DNA of 64,000 bases from the NCBI GenBank assembly GCA_910587625.1, contig CAJUMW010000005.1, forward strand, positions 1 through 64,000, in the 5' to 3' direction. How positions within the stretch are numbered: position 1 is the first letter of the stretch; every line of letters begins with the position of its first letter. The stretch is from an uncultured Christensenellaceae bacterium (GTDB lineage: Bacteria; Bacillota; Clostridia; Christensenellales; Borkfalkiaceae). The notes beneath the pieces are model-generated. The model was not told the DNA's origin. It saw only the letters and a list, made by a program, of their open reading frames with translations, and did no database searches. Shown piece by piece: positions 17,292-25,471 of this stretch. Made by a program: the position numbers and the translations under genes.

Positions 17292-17387
17292 GTAATTATA
17301 TAAAATAAATTTAAAGAAAAACAAATTATAAAAAATCACGGTATTTTAACGGTTTAAAATATTGTGACAAATTATGGAGGCAATACT

Positions 17388-18062
17388 ATGAATTACAGTA
17401 CGGAAAAAAACAACAAGGTCTACATTTACGGTGAAATTGCATCCGAGGCAAAGTTCTCGCACGAGGTATACGGAGAGGGATTTTACGAATTTCTTGTCAA
17501 GGTAATGCGTCTTTCGGGTCAGGCGGATATACTTCCCGTCACAATGTCCGAAAGAATTATGCCCGAGGGAATGGGCATAGGCAGCTTTATTTGCGCGTTG
17601 GGGCAGTTCCGCTCTTATAACAAGCTTGAAGAAGGCAAATCGCGTTTAATGCTGACGATATTTATACGCGAACTGCTTGACGTACAGCCGGGTAAAAACC
17701 CAAATTCAATAGTGCTTTCGGGCTATATATGTAAACCTCCCGTCTACCGTACTACGCCGTTCAACCGCGAAATTGCCGACTTGCTTATAGCGGTAAACCG
17801 CAGCTACAACAAATCCGACTACATTCCGGCAATAGCTTGGGGCAGAAACGCAAGGTTTGTCAAAAACCTATCGGTCGGGGACAGGGTAGCGCTGTCGGGC
17901 AGAATACAGTCGCGCGAGTATCAAAAGAAACAGCCCGACGAAAGTTTTGTTACAATGACTGCATACGAAGTTTCCATATCCAAACTTGCCGCGTTTGACG
18001 ACGACGCCGAGTTCGACATAGACGAAGAATTCGACCTGTACTCGATGCCTCACGGATTATAA
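17388..18062 (+). CDS. Single-stranded DNA-binding protein with two OB-fold regions
   Basis: The 224-aa protein has two SSB-like halves. The first is about residues 8-105 (VYIYGEIASEAKFSHEVY onward). The second, about 110-200, has the more typical SSB run LSGYICKPPVYRTTPFNRE, then IPAIAWGRNARFVKNL and GDRVALSGRIQSREYQ. A short acidic tail follows but lacks the usual DDDIPF end. The start at 17388 has GGAGG 7 nt upstream, better than the GTG at 17364. Probably a specialised SSB rather than the main replicative one; role unknown. Confidence 0.82.
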   Translation: MNYSTEKNNKVYIYGEIASEAKFSHEVYGEGFYEFLVKVMRLSGQADILPVTMSERIMPEGMGIGSFICALGQFRSYNKLEEGKSRLMLTIFIRELLDVQPGKNPNSIVLSGYICKPPVYRTTPFNREIADLLIAVNRSYNKSDYIPAIAWGRNARFVKNLSVGDRVALSGRIQSREYQKKQPDESFVTMTAYEVSISKLAAFDDDAEFDIDEEFDLYSMPHGL

Positions 18063-18070
18063 AAAAATAG

Positions 18071-18092
18071 GCACCCCGACGGGGTGCTTTTT
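18071..18092 (+). terminator. Rho-independent terminator after the SSB gene
   Basis: GCACCCC-GAC-GGGGTGC followed by five T. Confidence 0.9.
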
Positions 18093-18094
18093 GC

Positions 18095-18122
18095 TTGCAA
18101 TTTTTAAAAAGCCGACTATAAT
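18095..18122 (+). promoter_or_regulatory. Promoter of the MATE transporter gene
   Basis: TTGCAA (18095-18100), a 16-nt spacer, TATAAT (18117-18122). The -35 box begins two bases after the preceding terminator T-run. Confidence 0.65.
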
Positions 18123-18149
18123 ATATAACCGAAATATAAGTAGAAAACT

Positions 18150-19535
18150 ATGGAAAAATCAAGAACGGTAAATTTAACACAGGGCAACGTATGGAAGGTA
18201 CTTTTAATGTACTCGTTGCCGCTTTTCGGAAGCGCGCTTGTTCAACAGCTTTACTCGCTTGTCGACCTGCTTGTAGTCGGTAACTTTGCGGCGGAAGGCG
18301 CGCTGGCTGTCGACGCGATAGGTAACGCAACGGTAGTTATAAACTTGTTGCTTGCATTTGCATTGGGAGCAAACGGCGGCTGCGCCGTGACTGTGGCGCG
18401 CCACTTCGGAGAGGGAGATAATAAAAAAGTGAGGGAAACGGTAAACACCGCGCTTGTTTCCTTTTCCGCACTGTGCGCCTTTATAATGGTTTTGGGCTTT
18501 TCGCTTGGCGGTTTGTCGCTTGACGCGCTCGGCGTGCACGGCTCGTACTATGAAGATTGTTTGGACTATTTCTATATATATGTAGGGTCGCTGCCGTTTG
18601 TATTTTTGTACAACCTCGGCTGCGGTATATGCTCGGCGTTAGGCGACAGCAAAACACCGTTTATATTCCTTGTGATATCCTCGGTTTTAAACGTCGGGCT
18701 CGACTTGCTGTTTGTCTGCGTATTTCATCTCGACGTTGCGGGTGCGGCTTGGGCAACTTTCATATCACAGGCGCTAAGCACAATACTTACAATGTTTGTA
18801 CTCTTTCGCAAACTCCGCTCGATAAAATCGCAATCGAAACCCAAAATTTTCGATAAACAGCTGTTAAAAGAATTAACAGTAACTTCCGTGCCAATAATTT
18901 TACAGAACAGCTTTGTGTCTGTGGGTAACTTTTTTGTCAACCGCTGTATAAACGGAATCGACACTACGGGTGACGCAACAACCGGCTTTACAACCGCTTT
19001 TAAAATTATTGTAACCGGCACTATAAGCGTGGTGTCTATGAGCAACGGCTTTGCAAACTTTGCCTCGCAGAACAGGGCGGCGGGAGAGCACGGCAGAATA
19101 CGCAAGGGCTTTTGGATAATGACGCTGTATATAACGGTGTTGAGCGTTGTGTTTATGACTGTATTTGTATCCTGCCCCGAGTTTTTAACCCGAATTTTCG
19201 TTGCCGGGGAAAAGCTCTCTCAAACGGCAATGGACTACTCGGTAATGTTTTTGACAATAGTTTCGTTCTTTGTTCCCGTTGTAGGCATAAAGATAATAGC
19301 CGACGGCGCGGTTCGCGGCTGCGGCGGCAACCTCGGCTTTACAATAAGCACGTTTACCGACTTGTTTTTGCGCGTTTTGTTTGTGTATATCCTCGTCGAC
19401 GTCGGCTGGGGCTTTTCGGGCGTGTGCTGGGCTTGGGCAATAGGTTGGAGCGTAAGCGCCGTTCTTGCCGTTGTGTTCTGGTATTTTACCTCAAAAAAAT
19501 TGTCTAAAACGCAACAAACTGCGACAACTCAATAA
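18150..19535 (+). CDS. MATE-family efflux transporter
   Basis: The 461-aa protein has twelve predicted helices in two similar halves, with the family start 'VWKVLLMYSLPLFGSALVQQLYSLVD' split over helix 1 and an early VDLLVVGNF segment. MATE proteins export drugs or metabolites in exchange for sodium or protons. Substrate cannot be predicted. It stands alone between its own promoter and the lgt promoter. Confidence 0.93.
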   Translation: MEKSRTVNLTQGNVWKVLLMYSLPLFGSALVQQLYSLVDLLVVGNFAAEGALAVDAIGNATVVINLLLAFALGANGGCAVTVARHFGEGDNKKVRETVNTALVSFSALCAFIMVLGFSLGGLSLDALGVHGSYYEDCLDYFYIYVGSLPFVFLYNLGCGICSALGDSKTPFIFLVISSVLNVGLDLLFVCVFHLDVAGAAWATFISQALSTILTMFVLFRKLRSIKSQSKPKIFDKQLLKELTVTSVPIILQNSFVSVGNFFVNRCINGIDTTGDATTGFTTAFKIIVTGTISVVSMSNGFANFASQNRAAGEHGRIRKGFWIMTLYITVLSVVFMTVFVSCPEFLTRIFVAGEKLSQTAMDYSVMFLTIVSFFVPVVGIKIIADGAVRGCGGNLGFTISTFTDLFLRVLFVYILVDVGWGFSGVCWAWAIGWSVSAVLAVVFWYFTSKKLSKTQQTATTQ

Positions 19536-19538
19536 TCA

Positions 19539-19567
19539 TTGACATTTTTCGGTTTAAGTGCTAGAAT
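19539..19567 (+). promoter_or_regulatory. Sigma-A promoter of lgt
   Basis: TTGACA (19539-19544), a 17-nt spacer, TAGAAT (19562-19567), with an AAGGA ribosome site before the ATG at 19598. Confidence 0.8.
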
Positions 19568-19597
19568 AATAAATATAAAATTATCAAGGAAAACGAT

Positions 19598-20491
19598 ATG
19601 CATCCTCAACCGCTTTTTTATTTATTTGGAAATAAGGATATGGGCGTTTACGCCTACGGCATATGTATGGCTGTCGGCATAGTCGCTTGTTTCGCTTTTC
19701 TGCTTTTTACAATGTGGAAAAAGAAATTTAACGAGGACGCGACCGACAAAATACTTTTAATCGGCATTTTCGGCACCGCATTCGGCATTTTTGCCGCCGT
19801 GCTGTTTCAGTCTGTTTATAACTTTGCCGACGCACTTGCCGCAAACCCCAAAGCCGAGTTCAAGCTTGAAGGTATGACCTTCATCGGCGGACTTATCGGC
19901 GGCGTTTCAAGCTTTTTGCTTGTGTGGAACGGTTACGTCTATCTTTTGGCTCCGAGGACAAAGGTAAAATTTTTACAAAATAATATGAACGCAGGTCTTT
20001 CCGACGCGCTTCCGTTTATCCCCATCGGCATAGCAATTGCGCACGCCTTTGGCAGATTCGGTTGTTTCTGGGGAGGCTGCTGTTACGGAGTGGAGGCAAC
20101 CGACGGAGTTTGGGGTTTGCCCTGTAAAGCAGGTTCAAGCACGCTTGTAGTTCCCACACAGCTTTACGAAATGTTTTTCCTTATCGCGCTTGCCGCGGTT
20201 ATGGCTATTTTGTATTTCAAGTACGACTTCCATTACAACTTCGGCGTATATGCCGTATCTTACGGTATTTGGCGCTTCATTTTGGAATTTTTCCGCGCAG
20301 ACGACAGAGGCGCGCTCATTTTGGGGCTTCAACCCTCGCAGTTCTGGAGTATTATAATGGTAATACTCGGCATAGGCTATTTCTTTTTACAGTACTATGT
20401 TCTGTCAAAATTTATGAAGCACCCCGAGCTTCAAACAAAAGAAAATAAAGAGGCAGAGCCTACCGAGCCTGCCGCTCCCACCGAAGCATAA
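19598..20491 (+). CDS. lgt: Prolipoprotein diacylglyceryl transferase
   Basis: Membrane enzyme that adds diacylglycerol to the lipobox cysteine of prelipoproteins. The signature HAFGRFGCFWGGCCYG (about residues 148-163) holds the essential His and Arg. Seven or so membrane helices, 297 aa, with a charged proline- and glutamate-rich tail. Substrates visible in this window are the lipoproteins starting at 31858 and 41843. Confidence 0.95.
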   Translation: MHPQPLFYLFGNKDMGVYAYGICMAVGIVACFAFLLFTMWKKKFNEDATDKILLIGIFGTAFGIFAAVLFQSVYNFADALAANPKAEFKLEGMTFIGGLIGGVSSFLLVWNGYVYLLAPRTKVKFLQNNMNAGLSDALPFIPIGIAIAHAFGRFGCFWGGCCYGVEATDGVWGLPCKAGSSTLVVPTQLYEMFFLIALAAVMAILYFKYDFHYNFGVYAVSYGIWRFILEFFRADDRGALILGLQPSQFWSIIMVILGIGYFFLQYYVLSKFMKHPELQTKENKEAEPTEPAAPTEA

Positions 20492-20697
20492 AATAAAAAT
20501 CCCCGAAAGGGGATTTTTTTATAACAATTGAAAACTCCTCTCAAATCAAACACAACATCCAAACAAAAAAACCTTGCAAAATCATCGATTGTTTTTTCTT
20601 TCGGCTCACTAATTAAAAGGTTTAAATCTTCTTTCGAGCACATATGCATAAACCCTATAAGTTCATTTTGTAGCTTCTCAAATAAATTTTCTTTCAT
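20431..20697 (-). CDS. Possible small hypothetical protein
   Basis: An 88-aa frame starting at an ATG with AGGA 6 nt upstream. The first ~60 residues (beginning MKENLFEKLQNELIGF) look like a helical soluble protein. The last ~30 come from reading through the lgt terminator and antisense to the lgt end, which is unlikely to be functional. Either a genuine gene with a poorly defined C-terminus, a gene remnant, or chance. The surrounding 400 bases are clearly more AT-rich than their neighbours. Confidence 0.3.
   Translation of the reverse strand: MKENLFEKLQNELIGFMHMCSKEDLNLLISEPKEKTIDDFARFFCLDVVFDLRGVFNCYKKIPFRGFLFYASVGAAGSVGSASLFSFV
20495..20520. terminator. Rho-independent terminator after lgt
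   Basis: ATCCCC-GAAA-GGGGAT with a seven-T run on the plus strand and an A-rich flank that gives a T-run on the minus strand. Confidence 0.9.
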
Positions 20698-20843
20698 ATA
20701 ATTTCCTATAATATTTAAATATGTATCAATATTAATATGTATTTGCATTAAAATGTTTCGCTATAATGAATTATTTTTAAATTGAACAATAAACGACAAA
20801 ATGTAGTCAAAAATTTTTTATTGATAAAATTTTACCAAATAAT

Positions 20844-20872
20844 TTGAAAATTAATTAATTGTATGTTATAAT
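20844..20872 (+). promoter_or_regulatory. Sigma-A promoter of the hydrogenase gene
   Basis: TTGAAA (20844-20849), a 17-nt spacer, TATAAT (20867-20872). Transcription from about 20879 supports the start at 20928. Confidence 0.75.
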
Positions 20873-20927
20873 CAAAAAAATTATTAGGTGTAATAGCAGA
20901 TTATTTATTTGTTTTGGAGGACAGAAT

Positions 20928-22442
20928 ATGAAAAGTCAAAGTGTAGTTACAGATTTAAGAAAAAAAGTTTTTACAGAAGTTGCGCGCGTTGCGTATGAGT
21001 CGGACAATCCTCCGCAGGATTTAGAGGAAATTCCCTTTTTAATAACTCCAGACGAGGTGCCTAAATACCGCGAAAGTATCTATCGCGAAAGACAAATCGC
21101 TTCGGAAAGGGTAAGGCTTGCTATGGGGCTGTCGCTCCGTCCCGAAAACAGACCCGTACATATTACTTCGGGCGTTAATAAAAGCACCATTGCCGACAAA
21201 TATTACGAACCGCCCCTTATGCAGGTAATTCCTTCGGCTTGCGACGCCTGCCCCGACAATGAATACGTCGTTTCAAATCAATGCCGCAATTGTGTTTCGC
21301 ACGCTTGCATAAAAAGCTGCCCGAGGGACGCAATTTCCATTGTAAAAGACAGGGCGTTTATCGACCAAAGCAAGTGTATAAAATGCGGCAGGTGCAAGGC
21401 GGCTTGCCCTTATGACGCGGTTGCTTATCATTCAAGACCCTGCGCCGCGGCTTGCGGAGTTAAAGCAATTTCTACCGACGAGTACGGCAGGGCGCAGATT
21501 GACAACGAGGTTTGCGTTGCGTGCGGTCAGTGCATGTCGGCTTGTCCTTTCGGCGCAATTGCGGATAAATCGCAAATTTTCCAGCTTATTCAGGCAATAA
21601 AGAAGGGTGACGAGGTGGTTGCCGCCGTTGCTCCTGCAATAATCGGGCAGTTTGGCGCAAAAGTTACCCCCGGCAAACTTAAATCGGCGCTGCTTGCCGT
21701 CGGCTTTAAGGACGTGTACGAAGTGGCTGTCGGCGCGGATGTAGGTTGCATCTCCGAAGCGCACCATTACGTTGAAGCTGTAGCTACGGGTAAACTTCCC
21801 TTTCTTTTTACAAGCTGTTGTCCTGCGTGGGCGGTGCTTGTCAAAACGCAGTTTCCCGACCTCGCAAGCGAAGTTTCCGAAGAGCTTACGCCTATGGTAG
21901 CAACCGCGCGCTCAATCAAAGTCAAACGCCCCAACGCGAGGGTGGTATTCATAGGTCCCTGCGCGGCTAAAAAACTCGAAGCTTCGCGCCGAACCGTTCG
22001 CAGCTTTGTCGATTTTGTAATTACCTTCGAAGAGCTTTCGGCTATGTTTGAAGCAAAGGGGCTTGAGCTTGAAAAGCTTGAAGAGCTTCCCGTTAAACTA
22101 AAAGCTACGGGTGCAGGTCGCGGTTATGCCTGCGCGGGCGGCGTTGCAAGCGCAATCGAGCGTTGCATTGCAGAATATTATCCCGACGTTCAGGTTAATA
22201 TTCAGCACGCCGAGGGGCTTACCGAGTGCAAAAAAGTGCTTACGCTCGCAAAGGCAGGCAAGTTAAACGGCTATCTTATCGAGGGTATGGGCTGCCCCGG
22301 CGGCTGCGTGGCCGGTGTGGGAACTATAATTCCGCCCGAGCGCGCAAAAATAATTGTCGAGCAAACAGTCAAGCAAAGCGAAACGGGCGTTCCCCCCAAA
22401 GAAATGCAGGACTTAGCCGAAAAATTGTCCGAAATGAAGTAA
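20928..22442 (+). CDS. [FeFe]-hydrogenase, monomeric, ferredoxin-like N-terminus
   Basis: Catalyses H2 production or uptake with electrons from ferredoxin. The N-terminal half holds a cysteine-rich run (about 104-206), including CIKCGRCKAACP and CVACGQCMSACP, for at least two [4Fe-4S] clusters plus an extra cysteine group (CDAC, CRNC, CIKSCP). The H-cluster motifs follow: L1 TSCCPAW (295-301), L2 GPCAAKK (343-349), L3 MGCPGGCVAGVG (454-465). L1 with PAW and L3 ending GVG instead of GGG depart from the best-studied group A enzymes and suggest group B. The start at 20928 has TTGGAGG 7 nt upstream. The maturases HydEFG are not in the window. Confidence 0.93.
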   Translation: MKSQSVVTDLRKKVFTEVARVAYESDNPPQDLEEIPFLITPDEVPKYRESIYRERQIASERVRLAMGLSLRPENRPVHITSGVNKSTIADKYYEPPLMQVIPSACDACPDNEYVVSNQCRNCVSHACIKSCPRDAISIVKDRAFIDQSKCIKCGRCKAACPYDAVAYHSRPCAAACGVKAISTDEYGRAQIDNEVCVACGQCMSACPFGAIADKSQIFQLIQAIKKGDEVVAAVAPAIIGQFGAKVTPGKLKSALLAVGFKDVYEVAVGADVGCISEAHHYVEAVATGKLPFLFTSCCPAWAVLVKTQFPDLASEVSEELTPMVATARSIKVKRPNARVVFIGPCAAKKLEASRRTVRSFVDFVITFEELSAMFEAKGLELEKLEELPVKLKATGAGRGYACAGGVASAIERCIAEYYPDVQVNIQHAEGLTECKKVLTLAKAGKLNGYLIEGMGCPGGCVAGVGTIIPPERAKIIVEQTVKQSETGVPPKEMQDLAEKLSEMK

Positions 22443-22480
22443 AAATTTTGCCGCGTTATCTTGGTTGATCATTTATATGT

Positions 22481-22557
22481 ATAGACATTATCTATAAGTA
22501 AATACATATTATCATAGACAATATCTATAAATCAAGTATTTTATAGAAGATTTCTAT
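22481..22557 (+). promoter_or_regulatory. Three matching operators in front of the XRE gene
   Basis: ATAGA-N5-TCTAT occurs three times: 22481-22495, 22514-22528 and 22543-22557, centres 33 and 29 bp apart (about three helical turns). The last touches a TATAAT box at 22557-22562. This is the layout of an autoregulated promoter. Confidence 0.75.
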
Positions 22558-22606
22558 ATAATAAAACTAAATTTATGCAAATTGCACAAAAAAAGAGGTG
22601 TTAATT

Positions 22607-22828
22607 ATGGTTACAACTGAAGAAATACGCAAAAAAATAATAGATGCAATACGAAATTCGGGTAAAAGTCAAACGCAAATAGCAGAATTATTACATGTTA
22701 AGCAACCTACTGTTGCTTGCTATCTTGCAGGTAAAGCTATGCCTTCGCTTGAAACATTAGCTAATATTTGTATTTTGCTTGATTTGGATGCAAATGAAAT
22801 TTTATGTATTACTGACAATAGAAAATAG
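22607..22828 (+). CDS. XRE-family helix-turn-helix regulator
   Basis: A 73-aa protein that is essentially one HTH domain (SQTQIAELLHVKQPTVACYL at about 20-39). The ATG at 22607 has AGAGG 8 nt upstream; a GTG at 22598 overlaps that site and is rejected. Three copies of an inverted repeat fill its promoter, so it very probably represses itself. The flavoprotein gene 44 nt downstream is likely co-transcribed. No sensor domain is visible. Confidence 0.9.
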   Translation: MVTTEEIRKKIIDAIRNSGKSQTQIAELLHVKQPTVACYLAGKAMPSLETLANICILLDLDANEILCITDNRK

Positions 22829-22872
22829 ATTAAATGCGACTAAACGCACGCGTTTTAGGGTAAATTATAAAT

Positions 22873-23721
22873 ATGTATGATATAGCAATTATCGGCAGCG
22901 GTCCCGCTGGCGTATCCGCGGCTATCAACGCAAAGCTGTTAAATAAAAAATATATTTGGGTTTCAAGCCGTGCCGTTTCTAAAAAAGTCGGCGCCGCACC
23001 GCATATAAAAAATTATCCCGGGCTGCCCGACGTCACGGGCGATCAACTCGGCTGGGCGCTTTTAAACCATACGCAAAGTATGGGTATCGAACTTTTTGAA
23101 GAAATTATTACGGGCGTGTATCAGACGGGGGATCATTTTACGCTTATTGCAGGCAATAAAGATTTTACGGCAAGGACAGTAATTTTGTGCGTAGGCGTCG
23201 AAACTTTGAAACCTATCGTCGGGGAAGAAGAATTTCTCGGCAGGGGCGTAAGCTACTGTGCGACATGCGACGGGCTTATGTACCGCGACAAGACAATTTG
23301 CGTTTACAGTACCGACAAGCATTATGAAGCCGAAATAGAATATCTTTGTTCACTAGCAAAAAAAGTTTATGTGTTCCCTATGTACAAGGGGTACGAAATC
23401 AAACCGTCGAACGCCGAGGTTATCTTAAAGCCGCTCAAAAAAATTTACGGGGATATGAAGGTGCGCGGCGTTGAATGCGACGCTGAGAAGCTGCAAGTCG
23501 ACGGTGTGTTTGTGCTTAAAAACGCGTTTTCACCCACAACTCTTGTTCACGGCTTAAAGGCGGAAAACGGGCATATATGCGTAGATAGACAAATGCGCAC
23601 TAATATAGACGGAATTTTTGCCGCAGGCGACTGTACGGGCAGACCATATCAATATATAAAGTCCGCAGGGGAAGGCAACACCGCGTTGTACTATGCCGTA
23701 GAGTATCTCAATAAAAAATAA
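22873..23721 (+). CDS. Thioredoxin-reductase-like flavoprotein lacking the NADPH motif (FFTR-type candidate)
   Basis: 282 aa with an N-terminal FAD site GSGPAG (8-13), a redox-active disulfide CATC (129-132) and the C-terminal FAD segment FAAGDCTGRPYQ. In ordinary thioredoxin reductases a GGGDSAxEE motif binds NADPH just after CxxC. Here that place reads VYSTDKHYEAEI (144-155), and no basic HRR follows. This matches the pyridine-nucleotide-independent, ferredoxin-linked reductases (FFTR) known from Clostridium. Electrons may come from ferredoxin, which the nearby hydrogenase also uses. A terminator follows. Confidence 0.85.
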   Translation: MYDIAIIGSGPAGVSAAINAKLLNKKYIWVSSRAVSKKVGAAPHIKNYPGLPDVTGDQLGWALLNHTQSMGIELFEEIITGVYQTGDHFTLIAGNKDFTARTVILCVGVETLKPIVGEEEFLGRGVSYCATCDGLMYRDKTICVYSTDKHYEAEIEYLCSLAKKVYVFPMYKGYEIKPSNAEVILKPLKKIYGDMKVRGVECDAEKLQVDGVFVLKNAFSPTTLVHGLKAENGHICVDRQMRTNIDGIFAAGDCTGRPYQYIKSAGEGNTALYYAVEYLNKK

Positions 23722-23727
23722 AGTGTG

Positions 23728-23755
23728 CGCCTCGCAAATTTTGCGAGGCGTTTTT
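23728..23755 (+). terminator. Rho-independent terminator after the flavoprotein gene
   Basis: CGCCTCGCAA-ATT-TTGCGAGGCG followed by five T. Confidence 0.92.
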
Positions 23756-23756
23756 C

Positions 23757-23785
23757 TTGATTTCAAACACGGTTTTTGATAGAAT
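23757..23785 (+). promoter_or_regulatory. Promoter of the prmA operon
   Basis: TTGATT (23757-23762), a 17-nt spacer, TAGAAT (23780-23785). The -35 starts right after the preceding terminator. Confidence 0.7.
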
Positions 23786-23804
23786 AAATATATAAGAGGT
23801 CTTT

Positions 23805-24746
23805 ATGAAATTTACCGAACTTACCATTCACACTACAAGCGAGGGAAGCGAGCTTGTCGCTGACATTTTGTGGCGCTATACTAATTACGGCGTGGCAATT
23901 TCAGACGTAAAGGACGTTATAGCCTTACAGCAAAACAAGGTTATGTATTGGGACTATATGGACGAAAGCCTTTTGGAAAACAGGCGCGACGTGCTTGTTA
24001 AGGCGTTTATTCCGCTCGACGAAACGGCTAAAATTTTAAAGCTTATCCGCGAGGATACGGAAGAGCTTTTACATAACTGCAACGGTATAATTTCTGTCGG
24101 AACTTTGGAAGCGTCCTCTCGAGAAGTGGAGGGGGACGATTGGATTGAAATTTGGAAAACGCATTTCAGACCGCTGCACATAGGCAGCCGCGTTGTCGTT
24201 TGTCCCGAGTGGATTAAATACGAAAAAAATCCCGACGAGGAAGTTGTGCTTTTGGACAGCAATATGGCTTTCGGCACGGGAGAACACGAAACTACTTCGA
24301 TGTGTTTAAAGCTGTTGCAGGACTATATTACAAGCGACAGCGTTTGTATAGACGTCGGGTGCGGCAGCGGAATTTTGGGAATTTCGGCAATTAAGCTGGG
24401 TGCAAAATACGCCTATCTTACCGACATTGACTATGTTGCCGTCGAAAGCGCAAAACACAACTGCGAAATAAACGGCGTTACCGATAAAGTTACCGTAGCG
24501 CACGCCAACCTTTTGGACAATGCCGAAGTCAAGGGTGACATAATGCTTGCAAACATTACCGCCGAAATTTTGTGCGGACTTGCGCCTTCGATACCCAAAA
24601 ATCTTAAAAGCGGCGGAACTTTAATTTTAAGCGGAATTATTGAAAGCCGTCTTGATATGGTTATAACCGCGTTTTCCGCTCAAAATTTAAAGCTTGAAAA
24701 GACGGTCAGGGAGGGGGAGTGGATTGCTCTTTCGTTTAAGCTATGA
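23805..24746 (+). CDS. prmA: Ribosomal protein L11 methyltransferase
   Basis: SAM-dependent trimethylation of L11. The N-terminal ~120 residues are the L11-recognition part; the Rossmann domain follows with GTGEHETTSMCL (about 155-166), VGCGSGILGISA and the NITAEIL motif. 313 aa. It has an AGAGG site, and it opens the prmA-rsmE-mtaB-hinT series seen in many Firmicutes, here with a galM-like gene added. Confidence 0.95.
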   Translation: MKFTELTIHTTSEGSELVADILWRYTNYGVAISDVKDVIALQQNKVMYWDYMDESLLENRRDVLVKAFIPLDETAKILKLIREDTEELLHNCNGIISVGTLEASSREVEGDDWIEIWKTHFRPLHIGSRVVVCPEWIKYEKNPDEEVVLLDSNMAFGTGEHETTSMCLKLLQDYITSDSVCIDVGCGSGILGISAIKLGAKYAYLTDIDYVAVESAKHNCEINGVTDKVTVAHANLLDNAEVKGDIMLANITAEILCGLAPSIPKNLKSGGTLILSGIIESRLDMVITAFSAQNLKLEKTVREGEWIALSFKL

Positions 24747-25471
24747 GTACCCACAAAAGATTTTTTATTGAAAGCTTAAACTACCCCGAAGATACGGTTG
24801 CCGTGCTTGAAGGGGAAGAGTTTATTCACGCAAAGGCCGTCCTGCGCGTTGAAGAGGGCAGCGAAATAATTCTTTTGGACGGCAGCGGAAACGAGTACTC
24901 GGCAATAGTAGTAAAAGTTGAGAAACACCGTTTATCGGCGCATATTACGGGGGTAACCGAGGGAGATAAGGAACCTAAACAGCAAATTTACCTTTTATGC
25001 GGCGCCTTAAAGGGGGATAAAACCGAGCTTATAGTTCAAAAAGCCTGCGAGCTGGGTGTAAGCAAAATCGGCGTGTTCTCATCTGAATATTGCTCTGCGT
25101 ATATGAGCGACAACAAGCTTGAAAGGTTAAAAAAAGTTGCGCGCGAGGCGGCTAAACAGTGCCTGCGTTCCCGCGCACCCGAAATACTATATTTCGACAA
25201 TCTTTCCGCCGCTCTTTCCTCTGCCGAAAGCTATAACAACAAGCTGTTTGCCTGCGAGTTTTTGTCGCATTCGGACGGGGATATGTCCCGTTTAAGCGGC
25301 TCTACGGCTGTTGTCGTCGGCAGTGAGGGCGGATTTTCGGAAAATGAATTTATGCTTGCAAAACAGCTCGGTTATTGCGGTATTTCGCTCGGCAAACGTA
25401 TTCTCCGCGCCGAAACGGCGTGTATTGCCGTCTGCGCGCTCGTCGCTTATTCTTTGGGGGAACTAAAATGA
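24743..25471 (+). CDS. rsmE: 16S rRNA (uracil(1498)-N(3))-methyltransferase
   Basis: SPOUT-class methyltransferase. A PUA-like N-terminal domain (HAKAVLRVEEG region) is followed by the knotted SAM site VVGSEGGFSENE (about 192-203) and SLGKRILRAETA near the end. 242 aa. The ATG overlaps the prmA stop (ATGA). Confidence 0.95.
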   Translation: MSTHKRFFIESLNYPEDTVAVLEGEEFIHAKAVLRVEEGSEIILLDGSGNEYSAIVVKVEKHRLSAHITGVTEGDKEPKQQIYLLCGALKGDKTELIVQKACELGVSKIGVFSSEYCSAYMSDNKLERLKKVAREAAKQCLRSRAPEILYFDNLSAALSSAESYNNKLFACEFLSHSDGDMSRLSGSTAVVVGSEGGFSENEFMLAKQLGYCGISLGKRILRAETACIAVCALVAYSLGELK

